Part shown: piece after piece, positions 1 to 11,769 of the stretch | Numbering within the stretch: the stretch's first letter is position 1 | Layout: each line of letters begins with the position of its first letter | Assembly (NCBI GenBank): GCA_025738555.1 | Contig: JAOVFP010000009.1 | Span: forward strand, 3,038,001-3,102,000 | Direction of reading: 5' to 3' | DNA from: Cyathus striatus | Taxonomy: Eukaryota > Basidiomycota > Agaricomycetes > Agaricales > Nidulariaceae | Length of the DNA stretch: 64,000 nucleotides | The notes under the pieces: generated by a model | Told to the model about the DNA's origin: nothing | The model's input: the letters and a program-made list of their open reading frames with translations, nothing else | Database searches by the model: none | Program-made: the position numbers and the translations under genes

Positions 1-1950
1 AGTATAAGCACGGATCGTAAGCAATGAAACAAAAGGAACGTACGTTGAAGTTGATCAACTGGCGCATACCTCCTGGTGCTATTACCTCAGGCCTCAACGT
101 CAACTCCCACCGACAACTCGCATCCTTATAGTGCCGACGAAGTCAACACAGTTCCCCATCTTCCCATCGCATGCCACCAGTACGCATGTGGGCTTCGCTG
201 TACCTCGATAGGTCGCTTTGCATGTGGCATAGGGCAGCAGTACCGGTAAGCATTCAATCCAGTCGTATACTTATTAGGGTCAAAAGCGTGGCTGTAATCG
301 ACCCTGCTTGTATGGCCCTCTACCGAACATATTTTGTCGAGTTGCCAGTATTGAGCGAGTACCTGAGCTGCGACTTCGAGCGAGGAGTGAGATCCAGAGT
401 TATTGAGCTGGTAGTCATGAAAAGCCGATAACCCCGAAATTGATATAGACGATTGGCTGTTGAGGCATGTGAGGGTGAGGAGGAGTGTATAAAGTTAGAT
501 GCAAGGACGATCTAATGTGTGGGGAGGAGACTGGAGTTGAGCAAGAGGGTGACCAGCTTGTGACTGGTCAACGCGTCAATCCAGAGTCCGGGGTCCGAAC
601 TTCCGTCCTCCCGAGGTCCTCCCACCGTTGGCTAACAATTTCACACGACACCTCTAGACAACTCTCAAGAATCAAGATCGCTTGTTCATGTCGTCGTACC
701 AACGTCGTGCTCCCTCCGTCTTGCAAAGGACGTTATAGCTTATTCAGCTCGACTTTCACTTTAATTACTTACCGGTGTGGCCGAGTTCTGTGGTCTACTC
801 ACAGAAACTAGCCGGATTAGTTCTTTGTCAAGTGTTTTCTTGGAGTGACGAGCATTTGACGCGCGTCTAGAGTGTGGGCCGGGAGGCCGTTGACTTTGTT
901 TGCTCTCATAGGTCTTAACAAACAACCGTTTTTGGAGAATTCAGAAGAAGTAGCTCAAACCCAATCGTTTCAAGGAGGAAGGCCTGGCCACGGATGAAGA
1001 AGGAAGTGATCGAGGTTCTTGGGAGTCTCAACGTAAATACGAAGCAGTATATTTCTTTCTCTTCTCTTTTTCTTCGCATTTGTTCCACCATAAACTCCCC
1101 ACTCACATGCTTCATTTTCTTGGAAAGTTGATTACAACAGGCCTGGGGCAACTTTATCAGGAACGGAGGGAGCTGCGACCGAAACGAGAGGACACCGCTC
1201 TGTGCAGGAGGAGCAGAGGCGAAACGTAAATAGAGTCCAACGTTTCGGGACTGCGCCCCGAGGTTCCTGGTGGAGAAAACCTTAGACAGGTAATATTCGA
1301 CGTTCTTTTTACTTCTTTTTGGTGACATATGCCAACGGACTCTTACTTACGACGTAGAGTAGTGAGTAGTGTAGGATATGTCAGTCTGGGGTCTGTGATG
1401 CACGAGAACGCATTGCACGGACCAAGACCAAATGTATTTAATCCGCTCCCTCTGAGGGAGGAATATTATCTCTTCCAACTCGGTATTATTTTCCCTGCTT
1501 GTGAAGTCTGATCACGCTGTTTATTCTTCTACTCATTTCCTCAAGTTGTCCTTTTTAAAGGCGCTCGTATTGTTAGCTAAGTACTCCATTTTACTCACTT
1601 CTTTCTACTTCTCGACGCTCCCGCGAGCGACGCGCGCATAGCGAGTTAATCGAGAAACACGTCCCTTACGTAATCGGGATTAACGGTGCTTACGAGTGGT
1701 CTAACGGATCGCTGGCATTGTTCCCGTGCACTGACTACTCTTACCCAAGCGTACAGGTACCTCACGCAGACCGTTCAACGGACGATTTCTCCGCGACACC
1801 GGTACCTTGAACATACATGAGATATGTACGCAGTGACTCTAAGAATACGATACCACAACTTACGTACATGGGATTACTTAAAATCATGGCTCCGCACAAT
1901 ACATAACCGAAATGGGAATAAAAAGTTGAATGACAAGTAGAACTAATGGA
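1..1950. other. No supported gene
   Basis: Open frames here are short, differ between strands and show no recognisable domain, start context or splice pattern. I see no RNA gene. The stretch is moderately GC-rich near its left end and becomes AT-rich to the right. Confidence 0.5.
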
Positions 1951-1974
1951 TGTGTAGAAATTCATGGCCTATTC

Positions 1975-3330
1975 GACTACGTGGGTTATTACCATTTATC
2001 TACACGCCTCTGGACTGTTTGTGTGCTGGTAATTACTACGTTCACTGATTATTGATATTAGCTTGGTAGATGTATTATGGAGTGTTATGAATAGCTCAAA
2101 CTATGAGTATAAATTTATCGCTTGGAATGTAAGTAGCAAAATATTTAATTGAATTGGGAATAAAAGCAATGCTTCAGCAAACTTTATTATCGGAGAACGT
2201 GGAGGAATTGTCGATTTGAGAAAACTCATTCGAGTGGGTATCGATTGTAACCAGTTCCCTACATTCCTCTGCAGAATTCATGTTTTCATCTGAATAAATG
2301 TACATGATGTGTAGTTTCTATTAGTACCTCATTCTATGCCATATTACAAATGCATATCTTGGCATCTACTTTGTGTGACATTTAATCGATTCGATCGTTG
2401 AAGTGCAAGTAAAAAATTAGGTTGTCGGATACGGAAAATGGGAAGCGTAGAAGCATCCAATCGGACTTGTTCGCTCGACAAGTGTCGGTTGTTACGGTTT
2501 CTCTACACAGGCCTTGATTATATACCGTGTGTTGGGTAAATTTTCAGTTTAAGTATAAGAGGCAGTGGTACAGAATGATATGATGAATAACCGATAATGT
2601 GAACTTGCGCAAGTTTATCATAGAAACAACTTATACTTGGTATAGTACAGTATATAATCGAGGTGCCGGTAAAACCATATACATAGTAGCTAAAGTTAGC
2701 TCCACTGACAACGGAACTGCTGCATCGAACCTACTCATTGGGTTAAAATGTATCGCGCTATTTATTCGAAGTGCCAATAAAGATAACTAGTGAGATCTGG
2801 CAGGACTCAGGAAGAGCGGAAATCGTTGAAACGAACAACGTACTCATTCAAGCGTTATAGCCGTTCCACTACGTTGGCGCTGAAATGTTCTTCTACAATA
2901 CGTTGCTAACTTATGTTATCACGAATGCTATATGACTCTTAAGCGTCTCAGGACGCTTTCATTCACGATGAAAATCTTGGCAGCCTACCACAGTACAGTG
3001 CAATATTTATCCAAAATTATAGATAAACATTTAACCCCAGCGTATCATGGATCATAGAATCCATTGTCGATTCAACATCTTTACTATTCAACAAAGTGTC
3101 CGTTGGTACCGTTTACCTACACACCTCTGATTCATGAACTAGGGCATAACTAATACCTAAACATTCAATCGAACGAGAACGAAAAATACATATGCATGTC
3201 TTGGCTACTATTAACTTCGAACAGAAGATAGGAAAGAAACCTTTGAATTTATGCAATGTGCTCAATTTACAAAGGTTCGTTATTGCCGTTTTCCTGCACG
3301 CCTGTGAACTTTCCGAACAGTGCAACACAA
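1975..3330. repeat. Diverged dispersed repeat family
   Basis: A core of about 35 bases recurs at about 1986-2012, 2481-2514, 3091-3128 and 3271-3306, with a weaker copy near 2851. Each ends in a variant of CTACACGCCTCTG preceded by a variant of GTTACCGTTT. A second short motif, ATGNANNTCTTGGC, recurs near 2350, 2968 and 3192. The copies are too diverged to define a unit length. They could be the remains of an old tandem array or of decayed gene copies. No open reading frame is shared between them. Confidence 0.4.
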
Positions 3331-3346
3331 ACTTGTAGTGCAATAC

Positions 3347-5013
3347 CTAATCTACAGTTAATAGCGACTTCCCTGAGAAATATTCTGCGCATATTCAACA
3401 TTTGTAATAATTAGTGAGACAAAACCTTACCTTCCATGAGATTTGAAGTATAGAGGTCTTTTTTGGTAATTATGAGATGATTTTATAAAATATTGAATGA
3501 CGGGAGAACATACCAAGCGCTTCCTCTTCATTCTGCTCTGTACTATGAGCAAGAGTTGCTAACTCTGTAACAAACTGTTTAGGTGTTTTGGTATGTTCAA
3601 ATACACATTCCGGCATAAATGGTGACTTGAGCCCTGAGAAATATTCTGTGCAGATTCAGCATTTGTAGCGGTTGATAAAACACAGCCTTACCTTCTATGA
3701 TAGTTGAAGTATACAGGTCTTATTGTAATAATTAAGAGACTAATTCACTTAACGGTTGAAATATAGTACGTACCAAGTACTTCCTCTTCATTCTGCTGTG
3801 TACCAGCAAGAGTTCTCAACTCCGTACGAAACTTTTTGTGTTGTTTTGTATTTTCAAGTGCGCCTTCAAGTTCTATGGTAACGAGCGACTCGGGCTTCCC
3901 GGAGAAATAGTCTGCGCATATTAAATATATGTATCGGTGAGTATAACACAATCTTACCATCGATTATAGTCGAAGTATAGAGGTCTTATCCCAGTATTTA
4001 AGAGATGGTTTAGATGGTTTCACCAAAATTTAGGGGAACATGACATACCAAGCACTTCCTCCTCATTTTTCTGTCTTCCAGAAATACCTTTCAGCTCTGT
4101 AAGGTACTTTTCAGGTATCTTGTTATATTCAATTGTACCTTGTGCCATAAGAGGAGACTTGGGTCCGGAGAAGTAATCTGTGCGCATTCAACAACTTGGA
4201 ACAATTAGTAATATACGCTGATTAAACCATACATTCTATGAGAGTCAACGTATAATGGTCTTATCCGAGTAATTAAGAAATGATTTCGCATAAGTTTATA
4301 GAAACATGACATACCAAGCACATCCTCTTCATTCTGCTGTGTATCAGCACGAGATTTCAACTCCGTAAGAAACTGTTTGGGTTTCTTGGTGTTTTCAAGT
4401 GCACCTTCTACCATAATAGACGGAGACTTGAGCCCGTAGAAATATTCTGTACACATTCAGCGTTCAGCATTTATGTAATAGTTATTAGAACACTGTCTTA
4501 CCTTCTATAAGAGCTGAATTATAGAAGTCTTATCCCAGTGTTCAGGAGATGATATCACCAAAACTTTGATAAACAAGACATACCGAACAACCCCTCTTCA
4601 TTCTCCTGGGTACTAGCAAGAGTTGTTACTTCCTCACTGAGATCAGTGATTGTCCATGAAAAGCATGGATTTACTTGATTCACTCCGTCTACAGTTGCCA
4701 TATGAAAGTGATGTTAATTTTTAAATAGTTGTTTTACCTTATATCATGGGATATAAAACGTACCAGGAGACTCCTCTTTAGATTCACCTTTAGAACGATC
4801 GATGTCGATGTCCTTCCTAAGGCTTGAAACGGGCGTTTTCATAGGAAAGATGCGTGAGGCCTTGACGTGTCCGTTAGGTGGGGAAGGAGACAATGAAACT
4901 GTAAATCAGACCTGTATATATATTCAATATCACAGCCGCTATTAAGCATCATCTCAGAAGTATTTATATCTCTCTGCACTGACTTTTATATCCTTAATGG
5001 TAGCAATCTCCAT
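3347..5013 (-). CDS. Intron-rich gene with five tandem exon-pair modules, function unknown
   Basis: I do not recognise the family. Exons (minus strand): candidate first exon 5013-4980, then 4898-4764, A0 4688-4584, B0 4528-4502, A1 4446-4315, B1 4259-4233, A2 4177-4049, B2 3984-3958, A3 3911-3774, B3 3718-3692, A4 3645-3514, B4 3457-3431, and last exon 3384-3347 ending in TAG. Every internal exon is a multiple of three and every intron is phase 1. B exons are always 27 bases (DLYTSTIIE-like) and A exons 105-138 bases (YFSGxKSP..., ALENTK, FLTEL, QQNEEEVLG). Introns are about 55-80 bases. The 4898-4764 exon reads SLSPSPPNG...KTPVSSLRKDIDIDR. The frame stays open through all exons, about 325 residues in total, which argues that the gene is intact. 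It is hydrophilic, with no signal peptide or membrane segment seen. The first exon is the weakest call: the phase fits but the GTGCAG donor is poor, and the true start may lie further upstream. Confidence 0.7.
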
Positions 5014-5605
5014 CTCGCATCAATCAATCAACGCCGAAACAGCAATGCTGCTCGGGTTATGGATACACATAGACCACATACCACAGATAGATGATCTGAG
5101 GTGCAAAGAAATCTCGTGGGGATGGAACATATCATCTGTGCATATGAGTAGGGAAACCGCGAGCTTACTTTGTTCTGGTAAAGTTGAAGTTGGCAGGTGC
5201 AGTTTGTGTCTTATCTCCTATTTAATACATCTTGACAAGCTCTAGTATCTTGAATCAATCACTCAACTGTCTAAATCACGAACAGTTACCGACGTACTAC
5301 TTCAAAATTAATAGAAGCCCATTGACAGCAGTAGAACGAATGATTTTGTAACCATCCATGCACAGCAGCTAAATCAATCTTATAAATATATCAAAGATAT
5401 ACTTAGAAGTATGCCACTGACACATTATTATACTGTGAAGAAAAAGTAAAGGCTATCTCGGGTCCACGTCAACCTGTGGATATCTTATATGAAGACAAGA
5501 CAACGCAGTCCTGAGTGGCCAGGGTGAAGGACTGCAAGAATAAGATCATGGGAACTCTTTGCTGAATCCAATGTCCAACCAGCGCGTGGAGAGGACCAAA
5601 TGCAG
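5014..5605. other. No supported gene
   Basis: Upstream flank of the modular gene. A plus-strand open frame near 5000-5245 has no domain and overlaps the candidate first exon on the other strand. It may contain that gene's promoter, but no clear TATA element is evident. Confidence 0.4.
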
Positions 5606-5822
5606 GCTCCTAAAACCATCCCCTCGCCTCGCTCGATTGGCCTACGTGTGATAAGATTACAAATCGGTACAAACAACAAACACATCTAAGAGGCCAAACT
5701 CACAAGGGAGGGGCTGGCATATTTCGTCTCGGCGTTATCGGTGATGTGACAGAACCTTGCTCTTAGGTCGCGAGAAATGGCGTCGCTTACAGAAATTGTT
5801 ACTTCACACGCAATATATTGTG
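5606..5822 (+). repeat. Repeat arm, copy 1
   Basis: It begins with AGGCTCCTAAAACCAT and ends CACGCAATATATTGT. Its right part (5705-5822) is the near-perfect inverted counterpart of 6513-6629. The few differences I see are G-A or C-T, several of them at CpG. The whole arm resembles 6630-6850 in direct orientation. Probably a non-autonomous transposon fragment; no target duplication was established. Confidence 0.6.
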
Positions 5823-6512
5823 TCCCACGCAGGTTCCAGCAGCCTCGGTTCCTCATGCATTGGTTGCAAGATTCAGAACTTAAAACTGCATCAATGAAGT
5901 GAATTAGATCAATTATTTCGTTACGAGACTCTAAATGAAAATCGGTGGGAGTAGTTGGACAAGGCGCAAATTTTCAGTTATTGCAGAATTGATCACTGTT
6001 GGAAACCTTCTTAGGTTTCTTGTACATGCACAGATAGTTTGAAAGTAGAGCAGAATATAAAAGTACTGCATGAGAGTATAATGGAATCTATGAAAGGAAA
6101 AGGAAAACTGCGAGCTCAGTGTGAGATGATGGATATTAATCTTGCACTTTGCTCACTTGAATGCCAAAATACCTTCTCTCGTTGTACTGGAACTCTTTGA
6201 CTTAGATTAAGTAAATACATATAAACCTTTCTTTTTTTCTCCCAATCACCCCAGTCATTGTATCTACAACTACACTGAGAATTAGTCTTGATTACTAGCA
6301 TTCCTAAAACAAATAACTAATAAGTGCATTTAATATAAGCTGTAATTTGAAGCTGCATTTATTTAAGTCCCAAAGTTGTCCCTTGAAAGCAAAAGTCAAG
6401 TCATGCACAACATGCATGAGGAATCAATTAATCAAAACCCATACAGGACATAACAGGAGGACTTCTAGCAGTGTAACGGTAGGACCGTAAACTTAGATAA
6501 TACGGCGGGAGT

Positions 6513-6629
6513 ACAATATATTGCGTGTGAAGTAACAATTTCTGTAAGCGATGCCATTTCTCGCAACCTAAGAGCAAGGTTCTGTCACATCACCGATAAT
6601 GCTGAGACGAAATATGCCAGCCCCTCCCC
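6513..6629 (-). repeat. Repeat arm, copy 2 (inverted)
   Basis: Reverse complement of 5705-5822 at about 96-97% by eye. It abuts the direct copy 3 at 6630, giving a head-to-head junction. The 690 bases between copies 1 and 2 hold no supported gene. Confidence 0.6.
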
Positions 6630-6850
6630 AGGCTCCTAAAACCATCCTCTTGCCTTGCTCGAATGGCCTTACATAAGAGACAGCTACAAGAACAAACAAA
6701 ACGTAGCGGCCAAACTCGCGAGGGAGAGGCTGGCAAACATTATGACCGGGGATCTCGGTATGTGACAATACCTCGGGAGCCACTCGTAAGAAATACTTCG
6801 CTTATAAAAAATGTCCAACTTCACATGGCAATAAACTAATATAATATTGA
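6630..6850 (+). repeat. Repeat arm, copy 3 (diverged direct copy)
   Basis: It starts AGGCTCCTAAAACCAT like copy 1 and continues through the same landmarks (GGCTGGCA, TATGTGACA, CGTAAGAAAT) with more substitutions and small indels. Oldest-looking of the three copies. Confidence 0.5.
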
Positions 6851-7117
6851 GACCCTGTGATGTGATTAATACAGGGTACTAGAGATTGGAATGGACCTGA
6901 GGGCTGAGGTTGCAGATAATGTGACCAGATCGCGTATTCTTATCTCTTGTTGCACGCAGCTATCATCAGTTCAAAATAGCTTGACCTCTATAGATAGACA
7001 TGTACTCCCATGAAAAACATTGAAGAACAAAGTGAATACTATTTTAAATGAGTTGCATGCCCTATAAGAGAAGAGGTAAAATAGCATCTGATCAGCCAAT
7101 GCTTTTCTTACATCCTC

Positions 7118-9866
7118 ATGCTCCCCATGGATTTAAAAATAGATCACACACTTCGTGCACTTAAAGAATGTAACATTGGCATTGTCGACTTCATTGATGG
7201 CCTTCTAGCTAATTCTCGGTTCGGAAACCACCCTGTCTTAATTGATCTTACACTTAATGTTAACAAACTGCTAAATTTACTTCACTCCACTATGGGAACA
7301 AGAGACATTGCAGAGGCTTGGGCAACAGATCGCACAATAACTCTTTGTAGATCTCAGATCAAAAATCTCACTATGAAAGAAACAGGATTCCACTTTTCTG
7401 CTAGGAATGCTACAGAAAAAACACTTCGTGAATTTGATATAAATGATATAATTTATCAGTGCATCAATCTTGCACCAGATGTATGGCGGCTTATTGGAAG
7501 CCTTATGTCATCAAATGAAAAACTTAACAGCCAAAGATGTTCAGGAGAAACAGATGTAGATACCACTATCAGGACTATGACAGATAACGATGGGGATATT
7601 AGTATGAATGATGCATTCATCCAAGCCTCCAATATTCAAAATGAAAGTGATTATTTGGGTGAAGATTTGTTTCCACATGTAGATTCAGATTCAGATGCTC
7701 CCGAAAACATTAAGGAGCAAGTAGAAAATGAATTAGACAAGTTAATAAGCATTGTAAGCAAGTTTTATATCTTAAAAATGTGTTCTATCTCTAATGAATT
7801 TATGAAGAAGACTGTTACATGCATTAGTATTTTAATGCAGAGCACAAATCGTCACTGCAATGCATTTCAATCTCTTATGGGTGTGTTTTTGCACTCAGCA
7901 AATACACCAGAGACAGTGTGGGAACTCTTAGCAAGACTTGGATTGTCGATCTCTACGACTACAATTAACAATGCTATAAGATCACTCTCAAATAGTGTTG
8001 AAATTGAAATGAAGGCACTTGGAAAAAAAATGCTTACATTATATGCCTATGATAATCTGGACATTGATCTGAAGCACGCTGTTCCAACAGTTGAAAAGCC
8101 CCAATCTACACTTGTTCATCTTACCTCTGGCACTATGATCCCATTATCACACAAGATTAAATTGGAAGATCTCAATCATTCTGAACAACTTTGGAAGCAG
8201 TTGAAGTTGAATCTTAACATTAGACCTCCAAATACTTACTTGATTAAATTCGAAGATCTTATCAAAATTCACCCAGAGCAAGCACACCCATCTGGTCTAA
8301 CACGTTGCAAACGGCGCAACAAGTGGACATTTCTGCATGATCTTGTACATTTTGGTCCAGAGTTTTTTCAGAAATTCAAGGATATCCTGGGTGAACCAGA
8401 ATGGATTGAAGCGATTGATATAGTTAAAACAACTCAGACTCCACTACGTGGTCAGGATATTAGTCCAAGTACACCTGCTCAAAATGCTGAAGTACTTGAT
8501 GCTTTCTTTCGCCAGTCTGGAGTTGGTGATCCTGCAGATAACCCTGATGCACAAGATATATGCAACTTTGTTATTCTTGTGTGTGGAGATCTTCTGACTA
8601 GTCAGCATGTGCATAGTCTTATGAAATCAAGATCAGAAGAAGATACACCATGGTGCCGGTTCCAGTTTATTGTCTTTATCATGGGATTGTTTCACTTGAA
8701 AATGGCATGTGCAGATGCCATATGGAGGATTTTTATCCACCCAGTAAAATCACAATCTGATCCAACTAGTCTTGCAAAATATGTAAAGCAGATCCGGCCA
8801 AAGGAGCCTGGAAAAATTGAATCCAAACCAGGTTTTCGACAAATGCACGAAGTTATCCAGCATGTTGGTATTGTTTTGCGTCTAAATGCTTGGAAGACAG
8901 AAGTATCAAAATTGTATGCCAATATATCTTCACTGGAGGAATTTGCTCAAACAAGCCCTTCATGGGAGGAGGTTGAGTCTATTGTGCAGAAACTTGCCTT
9001 AAATTATGTGGCTGAAGCAGACATATCTGAATACCATTCAGAAACCCCACAGGCATTACGTGATGAACAGTGGGAAAATTCACTCATTCAACAGCAATAC
9101 TTCCTTCTGTATGAGGAGATGTCTCATGCACTTAATTATGGAGACATTGGGCGGGTGGAGGACTGTTTTATTCCATGGATGATGATATTTTGGGGCTGTG
9201 GAAAACATAAATATGCCACTGAAATGAAACAATATCTTGAGAACATGCATTTTATCTATCCGAAGAGTCTTAGGTATTCTTTCATTCGTAAAATCTCACT
9301 CTTTGCTGACTATTCTTTAGCAATGCAATCAGACAAAATATTCTAATTAATCCTACAAATAAGCCGGGTCATTTCAGAGCAATTGATTGGCTTGTTGAGC
9401 ATAATAATTTGTACACGAAAGTCAGTAGTCAAAGAGGATATAAATTATCAGTAAAGACTAAATACATTGAATGCAGCACATCTATGGTGGAAAGTCTTCC
9501 AATCATCAAAAATCACGAATCCTCAATGAATCACCATTGATAGAGGTGTATAAGAACACAAGAATACAGTTTGAGAAGATGTTCTGCTTGGAACATAAAA
9601 CAATGAAACACTCACCACTGAAAATGCAAAAGACATTTAAAAAGCTTGGCAAGTACATGGAGAGAGAACGAGCTAATGAATCTATTCCCGGCTGTAAATC
9701 AAAGTACAGCATACCAGATGTAATTGACAATGGATTACAGAAAATGATGAATAAGGTACAAGGTAATGTCACTGAAGACAATAATGATGACGAACTAATA
9801 GAAGTGCAATGGGAGGACTTATATGACGAGATAGAAGTAGAAGATAATGGTAGTCTAGACACTTAG
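7118..9866 (+). CDS. DUF6589-family protein, three exons, apparently intact
   Basis: Exons 7118-9273, 9321-9420 and 9477-9866, about 881 residues. The first intron (47 bases) starts GTATTC, has a CTGAC branch-like site and ends TTTAG; the second (56 bases) starts GTCAGT and ends GCAG. Without the first intron the frame would stop at 9346; with it the conserved C-terminal part reads on (NPTNKPGHFRAIDWL, IYGGKSSNHQKS). Family landmarks are CISILMQSTNRHCNAFQSL, YAYDNLDID, TVEKPQSTLVHLTSG and the YGDIGR region. The family is widespread in agaric fungi and often lies near transposons; its function is unknown to me. An acidic tail ends the protein. ATG 7118 opens the frame; a second in-frame ATG lies at 7127, and an upstream exon is possible. 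Its stop (9864-9866) overlaps the stop of the convergent helicase remnant. Confidence 0.85.
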
Positions 9867-11392
9867 CACAAATGCCGATAATGTGCGGAAACATGTCTTG
9901 CATCTCCCTGAGGTTCTGGCTGTTGCAGAGGAGTATTTTCATCATTGTGAGTAAGGTGACATTGTGCATCTCCAACTTCAAGGCAATGATGACGAGCTTC
10001 CACCTTCTTTGGACACATATTGTTTGCACCTACATAGTATATCAGCAAGTAATAATAATCATAGGTATAATAATTTACTTACTTGTATGACCAAGCCCAT
10101 TGCATGCACTACACTTTACTGGACCCCGCTTCCATGGTCTGGAAGGAGCTGAAGATAGTGGAGGTGATGGCACATGCTGAGTGATAACATTCAGCAAGGA
10201 TTCACCTAACTCTAAAGCCCATTCCCTGTTCCAGTTGGTTTCCTTTAAAATATGCTCGACTGTCAAAATCTTGTGAGCATGCACACAACCTACAATGCAC
10301 AAGAGAACAGCTTCAGGCATAAGAAGCTTCACACTGAGTGTGCGAACAGTCAGGTCTCCGAATTTTGTAATGGCATTTTCACGCCTCCACTGGTAAAGGG
10401 CAGATTTGAGCTCTTGGTCTGCAGAGGTTAGTTCGAATGCCTTGATGTGTGATTTTGATGGTCCTTTGGAGCCATGCATTAGGGGAATGTTGAAGTCTTC
10501 AAACTTTTCAGGGTGACAAAGGTCACAGCATGTAGTTGGTAGCTTTGGACAACAGTGAGAACATCCACCTGGAGTTGAGCTGTCACAGTGAATGTGGTCG
10601 CTTGTAGCTGAAGAAGTGTAAGTGAATGACAATGCAGCCACTGAAAGCTATGGGTAAACTCACAGGCCTTGTCATTCCCAAAATAGATGGTGGGTATAGA
10701 CCAGCGACAATCAAAGCCATTGATTGATGGATTGATATATTTGTCCAATGGACTTCCAATCTCAATGTCATGTCCCTTTCCTTTCCTACCACCATCTGAA
10801 TTGGCCACCTTATCCATACTTGCATAATGTGCTCGTCGTTCGTCACTTATTTCATCTATATGTGAAGCTTCTGACTTATTGTTCCCACCTAGCATGCTAT
10901 CTTGTTTTGGTTGAGTATCTACTTCAGGAGTCTTGTGATTGACATAAGCTGAAGTATGGTCAGCAAGTGCACAATGTTTTGAAGGTACGTTCAATTGATC
11001 AACTGCCTTTCTTTTAGTCCCAACGCTCTCCTTCAACTTTTTCTTCACTCGGGCCTCTGCACTATTGGCCTTTTGTTTTCGGCCTTCATTGGTGTCTTTT
11101 GCCTCGACCAATAGGATAGCAGTGGCATTCCTTCCTGCACCATGTGCAGCTTGACCAAAATGTTGCCATAACATACAAATATCACATGTCGCCTTATACT
11201 GAACAACAATGCTGATATCTGAAAGGTCCATTCCCTGCTGAAAATATGTGAGTTTCTTTGTTCTGTCTTTCGTATTTGACCTTACTTACCATACCAAACG
11301 CATTGGTACAGCAAAATCCCCATATATCTCCAATCTTCATCTCACCAAGACGTTTCTCTCAGTACGTTGTTGTCATAGTAGAGTGAAACCAC
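9863..11392 (-). pseudogene. 5'-truncated RecQ-like DNA helicase with zinc knuckle
   Basis: Exons (minus): 11392-11290, 11234-10664, 10607-10083 and 10029-9863. The first holds the motif V region (CCTNAFGM), joined to GMDLSDISIVVQYKATC. The 11234 acceptor is a NAGNAG site whose second AG restores the usual spacing. Motif VI, normally of the type QRFGRAAR, reads QHFGQAAHG: three arginines have become His or Gln, each explainable by CGN to CAN. An in-frame TGA at 11359-11361 stands where CGA (Arg) is expected. The C-terminal part keeps the family block YFGNDKA...DHIHCD...CCDLCHPEKF and ends in a zinc knuckle, CSACNGLGHTSANNMCP. Motifs I-IV are missing upstream of 11392, so no active helicase is expected. 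The last three exons remain open from an ATG at 11231 (about 419 residues), so a short product is conceivable. Confidence 0.75.
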
Positions 11393-11617
11393 CTACAGTT
11401 GAAACTGTTATAACCCATAGGGGTCGGTGGACCATAAATGTTATGAGTTTTTGTGGGTTATGACTTGTCATGACACACTCATCGATTACATAATAATATT
11501 TGACACAGCAGTGTATTATGTAATACAATCTACGCAACTAAGTGATCTCGGTTGGTAACATCATACATGCTGCACGATTTTGGCACGATTCTTCATGGCG
11601 TGTTTGACATCCCATAA
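11393..11617. other. Spacer between helicase remnant and KDZ element
   Basis: It holds a short imperfect palindrome, ATTACATAATA...TATTATGTAAT, around 11485-11525. Nothing else was seen. Confidence 0.4.
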
Positions 11618-11769
11618 GTGTCAGCCAATTTATTCACCAATTAGCCTGAAAATATGAGTGCCGCAATCATAAAATCCAGGCAAAATTGAGTGCCATTTTT
11701 ATAAGGTGTATTGGGTGAATACTAAGTAGTGTGATTGGTGAATGTTAGGCAGTGATCATTGGCACTCAT
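11618..11769 (+). repeat. KDZ element left terminal inverted repeat
   Basis: Matches the reverse complement of 29160-29311 with three mismatches seen by eye. It contains two inverted TGAGTGCC motifs of the kind that recur in the arrays. Confidence 0.85.

Noticed and set aside
171..1511. Open frames on both strands near the left end
   Set aside because: Short, no domain, no splice structure, unlikely composition.
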